Source of the DNA: Edaphobacter bradus
Lineage (GTDB): Bacteria; Acidobacteriota; Terriglobia; Terriglobales; Acidobacteriaceae
Assembly (NCBI RefSeq): GCF_025685645.1
Contig: NZ_JAGSYF010000004.1
Span: forward strand, 310,001-374,000
Direction: 5' to 3'
Length of the DNA: 64,000 nucleotides
Shown here: positions 56,961-64,000 of the stretch, in pieces
How the letters are laid out: each line of letters opens with the position of its first letter
How positions within the stretch are numbered: the stretch's first letter is position 1
Program-made: the position numbers and the translations under genes
The notes under the pieces: model-generated
Databases searched by the model: none
Told to the model about the DNA's origin: nothing
What the model saw: only the letters and a program-made list of their open reading frames with translations

Positions 56961-57898
56961 TCAGAAGGCAGCGCTGTGGCGTGGAGGGGCTTTGAGGAGG
57001 AAGGTGAGCGAAAAGCCTACGACGTCATACTGAGAACGAATGCTGTGATCAAAGAAGCCGGAGACGGTCAGGTGACCGCTTAGAGGGATGTCCAATGAGG
57101 TGTTGATGCCGTTGTCCTCGGCGGCGCTGGCACTGGGTGTGGTCGTGGTCGTTTTTTTTCCTTTGCCGGTGGTGGAGTAGATGGTGGCTGTGGCGAGGGG
57201 CATGTCTTCGTATCCGTCCGCCTCGAAGCTGATGTTGTGCGTCAGGTCAACGGAAGCTCCTGCCTGAAAATGGCGAGAGTGCCGGCGGAGGTATAGCTCT
57301 TGTGCACGCGGCGAGCAATCAGGTTGCTGGAGTTGGCGACGCCAACCTCTATGTTTGGCGTGACGATGCCGAAGTCCTTCTCGAAGTGATTGTTGAAGTT
57401 ATAGCCAGCATGCCCTGAGCCGAGACCGTCGGCGGTCTTCCCTGTGGGGAGGCCGATGCCGAAGGTTGCGCTGTATTGCAGCAACTCCGGATGTGCTTCA
57501 AAGACTGCGGAGAGGGCGGCATCGCCGGGCACGCCATGTTTGGTCCGGGTGACGTAGACCGGCTTTGCCTTGGTGCCAATGTTCTCCAGGACATTGATGT
57601 AGGCGTAGATCGGGACGGATGCGTTGACGCTGAGAGCAGGACTGAACCGGAAGGAGACGCCCGGAGTAAGGATGGATGACCAGCCGTTGTTGGAGTCGTG
57701 TTGGGTGGCTGTGATCAGAGAGGCGTTAGGGCCTCGATCAGAGGGAATGATTCCGGCTGGTCCCGTACCGGTTGCTGTGACAGCCCCGCTGCCCTGTGCT
57801 GCGGGGATGGCCTGCGCGGCTGCGTACGCTGTGCCTAGCAGCGCGAGAGAGAGGATACAGGAGGCAAACCAACGAAGCTGGTGGGGAGAGGGGAGCAA
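56961..57898 (-). pseudogene. Outer-membrane transporter-like protein, frameshifted
   Basis: The first frame (TTG 57898, AAAGGA seven bases upstream) encodes a signal peptide and barrel segments LTPGVSFRFSPALSVNASVP, NFNNHFEKDFGIVTPNIEVG and HKSYTSAGTLA. It then leaves the conserved frame near 57271 and stops at 57242. The other frame continues with HFQAGASVDLTHNISFEADG, then EDNGINTSLDIPLSGHLTVS and ends at 56961. The neighbouring paralogue (57990-58955) spans both parts uninterrupted. Loss of one C in a CCC run explains the shift. It could be a true pseudogene or a sequencing error. Confidence 0.8.
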
Positions 57899-57989
57899 GG
57901 AGGAATCCTTTCTACGTCCAGCGTAAGGGGCAGCGCAGGGGGAGCAAACGAACTTTTGTGGCATTGCAAGTGCGGTCTGTTGTCAGAGC

Positions 57990-58955
57990 TTAGCGGAGGA
58001 GATCGTCTATGGACGGTTCTTCTTCGACTGGCCTGGGCGCGCGGAGGACGTAGGTGATGCCGACTGCGGCGGTGTCGGTGTAGCGGCGCAGGCTGCGGCT
58101 GTAATAGCCGGAGAAGGTAGTGTTGGCGTCGATGGGGATGTCGAGCGAGTTGGTGAAGCCGTTGTCCTCGGTGACGTTGTAGCCGGTGACGACGGTAGGG
58201 CGGTGGGCTCGGTAGGCGCTGTAGATCTTCTGGTCGCCGATGGGGAGCTGTTCGTAGGTGTCGCATTCAAAGAAGATGCCGCGGAGGAGTTCGGCTCCGA
58301 TGCCGATCTGGAAATGAGCGAGCGGGCCGAGCGAGGTGTAGATCTTGTTGACCTGGCGATTGACGAGGGTGCTGGAGTCGCCGGCTCCTATCTCAACGTT
58401 GGGGGTGAAGCGGCCATAGGTGCGCTCGAAGTGGTTGTTCAGGTCGAAGGTGACACGCCCGGAGGTAAGGCCGTATGCCTCGTCACCGCTAGGCGCGGTG
58501 ACAGCTACGGTGGCCTGATACTCGAAGGGGCGCGGCTGGAACTGAGCGTGGAATCCGAGGACGACGTCGCCGAGCTCGCCGCGTTGATTTACCAGGCGCG
58601 CGTTGGGACGTGGGCGCCTGGAACGGCTCTCGGCGAGGCGGTAGAAGTAGATAGGCAGAGTGGCATCGACAGAAAAGGTGTTGTTAAAGCGGTAGCCAAC
58701 GGCTGGGGTTGCGAGTGTGGCCCAGCCGGTGGCAGATTCGTGGTAGCTCGAGAAGGTGATGCCTGCGTTGAACCTGGGAAGGACGGGGGAGAGGTCGGAG
58801 ACCTCAGGAATAGCGGCAGGTTCTGCACGTGTCGCGGATGAAGACTGTGGCGGATCGCCGTCGGAGACAGTGAGGGTCTGTGACACGGCGAGCGAGGACA
58901 CGCCAAGAAGGAAGGACAGGCAGAGAGTGGTCCCGTGAAAACGAAAAAGAGCCAA
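57990..58955 (-). CDS. Outer-membrane beta-barrel, transporter-like (MetA-pathway type)
   Basis: The 321-residue protein has a signal sequence (LCLSFLLGVSSLAVSQ) and barrel segments TPAVGYRFNNTFSVDATLPI, LNNHFERTYGRFTPNVEIGA, VNKIYTSLGPLAHFQIGIGA and EDNGFTNSLDIPIDANTTFS, ending in a charged tail. The pattern resembles proteins annotated as phenol-degradation MetA-like or generic outer-membrane transporters; the substrate is unknown. The frame starts at TTG 58955 without a clear ribosome-binding site. It is the intact member of a tandem pair with the frameshifted gene downstream, about 90 bases apart. Confidence 0.78.
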   Translation of the reverse strand: MALFRFHGTTLCLSFLLGVSSLAVSQTLTVSDGDPPQSSSATRAEPAAIPEVSDLSPVLPRFNAGITFSSYHESATGWATLATPAVGYRFNNTFSVDATLPIYFYRLAESRSRRPRPNARLVNQRGELGDVVLGFHAQFQPRPFEYQATVAVTAPSGDEAYGLTSGRVTFDLNNHFERTYGRFTPNVEIGAGDSSTLVNRQVNKIYTSLGPLAHFQIGIGAELLRGIFFECDTYEQLPIGDQKIYSAYRAHRPTVVTGYNVTEDNGFTNSLDIPIDANTTFSGYYSRSLRRYTDTAAVGITYVLRAPRPVEEEPSIDDLLR

Positions 58956-59047
58956 AGATGGTTCTCGGATAAAGTTTTGCCATCACAGGATGGCACTTTC
59001 CGCCAGTTCTGCCAAGGAATTTTAGTCGCCGAGGGCTGATCCTGCGA

Positions 59048-60184
59048 TCAGGCCCGTTCGGCGATGGGGGTGTAGTGGATCGGATAGGTCGGACCGACGT
59101 AGTCCGCGCGCGGGCGGATGAGGCGGTTGTCGTCATGCTGCTCGATGACGTGTGCGGCCCAGCCAGCGATCCGGCTGACGGCGAAGATGGGGGTGAAGAG
59201 GTCGATATCGATCCCGAGCAGGGTGTAGGCGGAGGCAGAGTAGAAGTCGACGTTGGCGTTAAGCTTCTTCTCCTGCTTGACGAAGTTCTCGATCTCGCGC
59301 GACATCTCGAACCACTTCATATTGCCTGCGGTCTTGCTCAGCTCTTCGGACATGCGGCGCAGGTGCGTGGCGCGCGGGTCCTCAGTATGGTAGACGCGGT
59401 GGCCGAAGCCTGAGATCTTCTTCTTTTCCGCGAACATCTGCTTGACATGCGCCACTGGATCGACGCCGGCCTTGTCGATGGCGTAGAGGAGTCGCATAGT
59501 GGCTTCGTTGGCTCCGCCGTGGAGGGGGCCTTTGAGCGCGCCGATGGCTCCGGTGATGGCGGAGTGGATGTCAGCGAGCGTCGCGGCGATGACGCGCGCA
59601 GCGAAGGTGCTGGCGTTGAGCTCGTGTTCGGCGTGAAGGATGAGAGCGATGTCGAAGGTGCGGGTGGCGGTCTCCGAGGGCTTCTCCCCGTTGAGCATCC
59701 AGAGGAAGTTGGCGGCGTGTGAGAGGGAGGGATCGGCTTCGACGACGGTCTTGTCCTTGCGGATGCGATCGAAGAGAGCGACGATCATGGCAATCTGCGA
59801 AGTGAGCCGGAAAGACTTGCGGACGTTGGCGTCGTGGGAGCTGTCGGCCTCGTCGGGATCATAGATGCCGAGCAGCGAGACGGCGGTGCGGAGCACCTCC
59901 ATGGGCGATGCGGTGGCCGGTACGCTGCGGAGAAAGTCGATGAGCTTGGGGTCGAGCTTGCGGGCCTCGGCGAGTTTGCGGGTGAAGTCAGCGAGTTGAG
60001 CCTTATTAGGAAGCTTGCCGAACCAGAGCAGATAGGCAGTCTCTTCGAAGGTAGAACGCTGGGCAAGCTCGTGGATGTCGATGCCGCGGTAGGAGAGGAC
60101 TCCTGCATCGCCGTCGATCCAGCAGATGGATGAACTGGTGGCGACAATGCCCTCCAGACCTTTAGGTGCAACAACAGTGGACAT
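59048..60184 (-). CDS. gltA: Citrate synthase
   Basis: This enzyme condenses acetyl-CoA and oxaloacetate. The 378-residue protein has IDGDAGVLSYRGIDIHELA, EHELNASTFAARVIAATLAD (catalytic His region), GPLHGGANEATMRLL (second His) and SGFGHRVYHTEDPRATHLR (third His/Arg), with the catalytic Asp in LNANVDFYSAS. The length of about 380 fits the short, dimeric type shared with methylcitrate synthases, so propionyl-CoA activity cannot be excluded. ATG 60184 has AGGAG six bases upstream. It is monocistronic, with no other citric-cycle gene nearby. Confidence 0.94.
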   Translation of the reverse strand: MSTVVAPKGLEGIVATSSSICWIDGDAGVLSYRGIDIHELAQRSTFEETAYLLWFGKLPNKAQLADFTRKLAEARKLDPKLIDFLRSVPATASPMEVLRTAVSLLGIYDPDEADSSHDANVRKSFRLTSQIAMIVALFDRIRKDKTVVEADPSLSHAANFLWMLNGEKPSETATRTFDIALILHAEHELNASTFAARVIAATLADIHSAITGAIGALKGPLHGGANEATMRLLYAIDKAGVDPVAHVKQMFAEKKKISGFGHRVYHTEDPRATHLRRMSEELSKTAGNMKWFEMSREIENFVKQEKKLNANVDFYSASAYTLLGIDIDLFTPIFAVSRIAGWAAHVIEQHDDNRLIRPRADYVGPTYPIHYTPIAERA

Positions 60185-60382
60185 GGGCATCTCCTAGCCT
60201 GACTTTAGTACATCTGGTTTTATAGCGCAGCGAAGAAACTGTTGTCACGGCGAAGCGACGAATATCGCACAGTTGTGCGGCTTTCGCTTCTTTGACGTCG
60301 ACAGAGGAGAGCGAGGCGGACGGTGAAATCGATTGGAAAAACTGTAGTTACAACTTGGTGATTGATCCCTTGCGAGTGTCGG

Positions 60383-61474
60383 TCAATAGGCCTTATTTCC
60401 CGGTGTGGGATTCCGCTCCGGAGAGAAGGGCACGAGGTCGATCGATGGCGACTCGCGGTTGAGGAGCTGCGCCATGACGTGCGCGGTGGCAGGAGCCAGA
60501 AGTATTCCGTTGCGGTAGTGGCCGGTGGCGAGGAAGTGGTTGGGGCGGCCGGGAATGGAGCCGAGGATTGGGAGGGTGTCCTGCGTGGCGGGGCGAAGGC
60601 CGGCCCAGGTCTCGATCTGGCCGGCTTCGGCGAGGGGCGGAAGAAGCGCGGCGGCGTGGTCGCGAAGGCGGGTGATGGCTTCAGGGTAGACGGTCTTATC
60701 GTAGCCGGCGTCCTCGACGGTTGCTCCGATGATGGCGCGAAGCGCCGCCGGGCCCTGGGTTCGGGGAACGACGTAGACCTCGGGTGTGCGGACGACGAGG
60801 TGAAGAGGAAATGATGGAGGGAGGGCGACGGAGAGCATCTGCCCTTTGCGCGGAGTGACACGGAGGTGAGGGAGAAGATGCGACGTGAGCGACCAGGCTC
60901 CCGTGCAGTCGACGAAGAGCGATGAGGAGAAGACGCCGGCGGAGGTGTGGACCTCGATGCCTGAGGTTGCGCTCAGGTGGTGGATCGCGATGCGAGGACG
61001 AAGGTCGATCGTCGTGGCTCGGACGGCACGGAGGAGAGCGACGGCGAGCTCACGGGGATCGAGGCTGTGCTCGGGGAGAAGTATGAAGCGGCGTTCGCCG
61101 GGGACAAGTTGCGGAAGAAGAAGGGAGAGGGTCTGGGGCGAGAGCGTGTCCGCAGCGGGAATGGTGTCGAGGAGATGCTGAGGGAGGGCCTGCAGGGTGG
61201 TACTGGTGTGGAGAGGGACGTCGATGCCGGAGAGAGAGGCGATACGGTCGAGGAAGCTGGGGTAAAGCGAGAGGCTGAGGTCGGAGAGGCCGCGGAGGCG
61301 GAGCGGGTTGTCGGGATCTGAGGCGGCGAGCATGCCGGCGGCGGCGGTAGAGGCCTCGGAGAGTGGTTCGCCCTGATCGAGTACGAGGACATGGGCCCCG
61401 CGGTGGTGGAGCTCAAGGGCGAGGGAGAGGCCGATGATGCCGGCCCCGGCAATGCAGACGTCAGCGTGGGGCAT
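60383..61474 (-). CDS. FAD-dependent glycine oxidase-like protein (ThiO type)
   Basis: The 363-residue FAD oxidoreductase of the DAO family has DVCIAGAGIIGLSLALELHH (dinucleotide-binding GxGxxG), LSEASTAAAGMLA (FAD contact), VDCTGAWS and the C-terminal GHYRNGILLAPATA, the usual ThiO ending. ThiO oxidises glycine to the imine for thiazole synthesis, but no thi genes are adjacent, so a general D-amino-acid or sarcosine-like substrate remains possible. ATG 61474 precedes the conserved region; the frame extends 25 codons upstream without conservation. Confidence 0.82.
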   Translation of the reverse strand: MPHADVCIAGAGIIGLSLALELHHRGAHVLVLDQGEPLSEASTAAAGMLAASDPDNPLRLRGLSDLSLSLYPSFLDRIASLSGIDVPLHTSTTLQALPQHLLDTIPAADTLSPQTLSLLLPQLVPGERRFILLPEHSLDPRELAVALLRAVRATTIDLRPRIAIHHLSATSGIEVHTSAGVFSSSLFVDCTGAWSLTSHLLPHLRVTPRKGQMLSVALPPSFPLHLVVRTPEVYVVPRTQGPAALRAIIGATVEDAGYDKTVYPEAITRLRDHAAALLPPLAEAGQIETWAGLRPATQDTLPILGSIPGRPNHFLATGHYRNGILLAPATAHVMAQLLNRESPSIDLVPFSPERNPTPGNKAY

Positions 61475-61601
61475 AGAAATAAGTCTAGATGGAAGAGAAG
61501 AGGATATAGTTTGTGTGTCGGCTGCGTCGCTCCGGCGCGCACGAGACAATGCAAGTCGGAACTGCGTCTTATTGTTGAAAGCTGATTTGAGGAGAGATTA
61601 A

Positions 61602-62432
61602 ATGAGCGAAGAGGGATTCACGGAGCGTTCGGTATCGGGTGCGTTGCTGGCAGTGGTTGCGGTGGCCCTGCTGGCGGGGCTGGGTGGTTTGGTGTGGAGC
61701 TATTCGCTTCAGAAGAATCTGGGAGTGGCCCAGCAAAAGCTGGTGGAGGCCGACCAGAAGAACGCGGACCTGGCGCAGAAGCTTGAGGCGACGAATGCGA
61801 GGCTGCGGGCGACCAGCGAGACCCTGGGCCAGAGCGTCGGCATGACGCAAAAGCAGATTGAGGCTCGGACGCAGAGCCTGATGGCGTCCCAGCGGGCTGC
61901 GACGGCGAAGCTGGAAGCGCAGGAGGCAGCGACTTCGAAGCAGATTGGAGCGGTTTCGACCGAGGTCTCCGGCGTGAAGACGGATGTCGGCGGCGTGAAG
62001 ACGGACGTCGCAGCAACGAGGACCGATCTGGAGTCGACGAAGGCCCAACTGACTCGTGTGATGGGCGATGCGGGCGTGATGAGCGGCCTGATCGCGAAGA
62101 ACCACGACGAGTTGGAGATCCTGAAGCACAAGGGCGACCGGAACTACTACGAGTTCAGCTTGCAGAAGGGCGCCAAGCCGACCCTGCTTTCGACGATCAA
62201 GCTGCAGTTGAAGAAGGCGGACGAGAAGCATTCACGCTACACGCTGAATGTGAGCGCGGACGACCGCACGATCGAAAAGAAGGACAAGGGGCTGGATGAG
62301 CCGGTGCAGTTCTACACGGGCAAGGACCCTGTGCTGTATGAGCTGGTGGTGAATGCGATCTCGAAGAACAAGGTGTCGGGGTATCTCTCGACGCCGAAGA
62401 GTGCGGCGGCTGGTGCGACAGTGGCGCAGTAG
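61602..62432 (+). CDS. Membrane-anchored coiled-coil protein, function unknown
   Basis: The 276-residue protein has an N-terminal membrane helix (about residues 12-35, SGALLAVVAVALLAGLGGLV). A long coiled coil follows to about residue 165, with heptads and a short internal repeat (GVKTDVGGVKTDVAATRTDL), then a compact alpha/beta C-terminal domain (YYEFSLQKGAKPTLLSTIKL, DDRTIEKKDKGLDEPVQFY). The C-terminal part is probably periplasmic. I recognise no named family; similar proteins recur in acidobacteria. GAGGAGAG lies upstream of the ATG and a strong terminator follows. Confidence 0.78.
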   Translation: MSEEGFTERSVSGALLAVVAVALLAGLGGLVWSYSLQKNLGVAQQKLVEADQKNADLAQKLEATNARLRATSETLGQSVGMTQKQIEARTQSLMASQRAATAKLEAQEAATSKQIGAVSTEVSGVKTDVGGVKTDVAATRTDLESTKAQLTRVMGDAGVMSGLIAKNHDELEILKHKGDRNYYEFSLQKGAKPTLLSTIKLQLKKADEKHSRYTLNVSADDRTIEKKDKGLDEPVQFYTGKDPVLYELVVNAISKNKVSGYLSTPKSAAAGATVAQ

Positions 62433-62449
62433 CGATTCATCTGCAGATG

Positions 62450-62485
62450 CAGAAGGGGGACGCTTATCGCGTCCCCCTTCTGTTT
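62450..62485. terminator. Rho-independent terminator, usable in both directions
   Basis: CAGAAGGGGGACGC (62450-62463) pairs perfectly with GCGTCCCCCTTCTG (62469-62482) around a five-base loop and is followed by TTTG. It lies between the convergent coiled-coil gene and the Lys-rich microprotein gene. Confidence 0.85.
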
Positions 62486-62510
62486 GCCTTTGGTTGATGT
62501 TGCGGTTGAT

Positions 62511-62582
62511 TTACTTCTTCTTCTTTGCCGCCTTCTTGGCGGGCTTCTTTACGGCTTTCTTGGCTGCCTTCTTCGTTGCCAT
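62511..62582 (-). CDS. Lys/Ala-rich 23-residue microprotein (histone H1 tail-like)
   Basis: A minus-strand frame from ATG 62582 to TAA 62511 encodes MATKKAAKKAVKKPAKKAAK followed by KKK. AGGGAGAA lies about nine bases upstream of the start. A consensus promoter (62646-62674) precedes it and a hairpin terminator follows. Repeated (A)KKAAKK units resemble the DNA-binding tails of histone H1-like and AlgP-like bacterial proteins; such a peptide could bind DNA, RNA or polyphosphate. It is too short for routine gene calling, but all expression signals are in place. Confidence 0.72.
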   Translation of the reverse strand: MATKKAAKKAVKKPAKKAAKKKK

Positions 62583-62645
62583 TGTGTCTGTTCTCCCTAT
62601 GATTTCGACATTCACTCTGCAACAGGCTGCATTGCAGCTAACGAA

Positions 62646-62674
62646 GATATAGATTTATGGAATTTCACTGTCAA
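62646..62674 (-). promoter_or_regulatory. Sigma-70-type promoter for the Lys/Ala-rich microprotein
   Basis: On the minus strand TTGACA (62674-62669), a 17-base spacer, then TATATC (62651-62646). The -35 is perfect and the -10 matches five of six. The surrounding DNA is AT-rich. Predicted start near 62639 gives a leader of about 57 bases. Confidence 0.8.
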
Positions 62675-62849
62675 GAAAAATCGATACGTCGATGAAATTT
62701 TTTTTGGTGATCGGCGTGTTCGGGTTTGCGATGCGACTCACTTTTACGCGAAGGTGTGGAGGCGGAAGTACGTTGCGGTGTCGTGAGACGTATACTGAAC
62801 CGCGTTCTGCGCTGTTTGTTTTTGAATGCGGTGCAGTGAGGTGAAGGAA

Positions 62850-64000
62850 ATGCGTGACGTAGTGATTGTGTCGGCGGTTCGGACCGCTGTGGGGAAGTTT
62901 CAGGGCGTGTTTGCGGAGATGTCGGCGGTGCAGCTGGGAGCGATTGCAGTTCGCGAGGCAGTGCGAAAAGCCGCGATTGACGCGGCGATTGTGGATGAGT
63001 GCGTGATGGGATGTGTGCTGCCGGCAGGGCTGGGGCAGAATCCTGCGCGGCAGGCTGCGTTGCAGGGCGGACTTGCGGATGAGGTGTCGGCGCTGACGAT
63101 CAACATGGTTTGCGGAAGCGGATTGCGAGCGGTTGCGGTGGCGGCGCAGAACGTGATGACGGGTGATGCGGAGGTTGTGGTTGCCGGTGGGATGGAGTCG
63201 ATGACGAACGCGCCGTATCTTTTGCCGGGAGCGAGGAGGGGGTTACGAATGGGTGACTCGGTCGCGGTGGACTCGATGGTGAAGGACGGTTTGTGGTGCG
63301 CGTGCGAGGACTGGCACATGGGAATGACTGGTGAGCTGGTGGCAGAGAAGCACTCGTTCACGCGCGAGCAGCAGGATGCGTTTGCGCTGGAGTCGCACCG
63401 GCGCGCGAGTGCGGCGTGGAGGGAGGGACGCTTCGATGCGGAGGTGGTTCCTGTGGAGGTTCCGGGGAAGAAGGGCGCGGTGACGGTGGTGAAGCGGGAT
63501 GAGAGTGTGCGAGATGACGCTTCGATGGAGGCGCTCGCTGCATTGAGGCCGGCGTTCAAGAAGGATGGGACGGTGACGGCGGGGAATGCTCCGGGAGTGA
63601 ACGATGCGGCGGCCGCGGTGGTCGTGATGTCGGCGGAGAAGGCGAAGGAGCTTGGACTGAAGCCGATGGTGACGATCAAGGCCCAGTCAACGAGCGGAAT
63701 TGCGCCGAAGTGGGTGATGCTGGCTCCCGTGATCGGGGTGCAGCGGGTTCTCAAGAAGGCGGGATGGGACCGGGATGAGGTGGATCTGTATGAATTGAAT
63801 GAGGCGTTCAGCGCGCAGGCGCTTGGGGTGATGAAGGAGTTGGGGCTGGATGCAAAGCGGGTGAATGTGAATGGCGGAGCGGTGGCGATCGGGCATCCGA
63901 TTGGCGCGAGCGGTGCGAGGGTGCTGGTGACGCTGATTCACGAGATGATTCGGCGGGATGTGAAGAAGGGCGTGGCGGCTCTTTGTTTGGGCGGGGGGAA
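62850..64000 (+). CDS. Acetyl-CoA acetyltransferase (thiolase), 3' end outside the window
   Basis: Starting at ATG 62850 (GAAGGAA just upstream) the frame stays open to the window end, 383 codons. It has [16 protein letters not shown], the nucleophile segment [11 protein letters not shown] (Cys88), [49 protein letters not shown] (His349) and ALCLGGG (Cys379), so all catalytic residues of biosynthetic thiolases are present. It would make or cleave acetoacetyl-CoA; degradative 3-ketoacyl-CoA use is possible. Only about ten C-terminal residues should be missing. Confidence 0.95.
   Translation, partial: MRDVVIVSAVRTAVGKFQGVFAEMSAVQLGAIAVREAVRKAAIDAAIVDECVMGCVLPAGLGQNPARQAALQGGLADEVSALTINMVCGSGLRAVAVAAQNVMTGDAEVVVAGGMESMTNAPYLLPGARRGLRMGDSVAVDSMVKDGLWCACEDWHMGMTGELVAEKHSFTREQQDAFALESHRRASAAWREGRFDAEVVPVEVPGKKGAVTVVKRDESVRDDASMEALAALRPAFKKDGTVTAGNAPGVNDAAAAVVVMSAEKAKELGLKPMVTIKAQSTSGIAPKWVMLAPVIGVQRVLKKAGWDRDEVDLYELNEAFSAQALGVMKELGLDAKRVNVNGGAVAIGHPIGASGARVLVTLIHEMIRRDVKKGVAALCLGGG

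Overview
The window looks like chromosomal DNA of a soil acidobacterium (Acidobacteriota, class Terriglobia; Granulicella, Edaphobacter or Terriglobus type). This is inferred from family content: an HspR-type dnaK/dnaJ/hspR heat-shock set, a GspE-PilMNO-pseudopilin operon with a Gly/Ser-rich pseudopilin, HpnI-like and ArnT-like glycosyltransferases, YCF48, DUF885 and M61 secreted proteins, and many dispersed palindromic repeats. The DNA is GC-rich and gene-dense. I found no rRNA, tRNA, CRISPR array, phage or intact insertion sequence.

Layout. 1-7.1 kb: type IV pilus / type II secretion-like assembly genes (GspF end, GspE, PilM, PilN, PilO, a GspC-like protein, a pseudopilin), interrupted by an opposing hdeD-like gene. 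7.1-14.5 kb: secreted proteins (YCF48-like, DUF885), a VOC protein, a DHA2 exporter and two lipoproteins, with a repeat-rich gap at 8.4-8.9 kb. 14.6-21.6 kb: dnaK, dnaJ and hspR in canonical order but spread out by unrelated genes (a 56-residue protein, an AT-rich DUF4145 gene, a Nei-like glycosylase, a LolA-like protein and a BrnT/BrnA-like toxin-antitoxin pair). A HAIR-like HspR operator lies upstream of dnaK. 21.7-27.3 kb: an HpnI-like glycosyltransferase and two ArnT-like membrane glycosyltransferases. 27.5-33.2 kb: Ppx/GppA, SixA, a methyltransferase, a membrane protein and a GH57 branching enzyme. 33.3-38.1 kb: envelope lipoprotein and glycine-zipper proteins, plus mnmA.

38.1-47.6 kb is the most regulatory and the most damaged part. 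It holds an ArsR gene divergent from an oxidoreductase across a perfect palindrome, and an arsR-SRPBCC-yjbR operon that appears leaderless and flanked by two operators. It also holds a LysR gene, a lipocalin-like gene carrying the same operator motif, and a cluster of gene remnants (M61 3' end, MarR 3' half, NmrA 3' half) set among paired palindromic repeats. 47.7-64 kb: M61 peptidase, glutathione peroxidase, two tandem KimA-like transporters, outer-membrane proteins (one frameshifted), cysteine desulfurase, citrate synthase, a ThiO-like oxidase, a coiled-coil protein, a 23-residue Lys/Ala-rich microprotein with a strong promoter, and a thiolase cut by the window end.

The best candidate for something undescribed is a 130-280 bp non-coding element present three times (8381-8623, 37115-37398, 43984-44110). 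Each copy has a C-rich end abutting the 5' end of a minus-strand gene, units resembling TGCAAARTATTC, and a perfect GC hairpin flanked by T-rich DNA.
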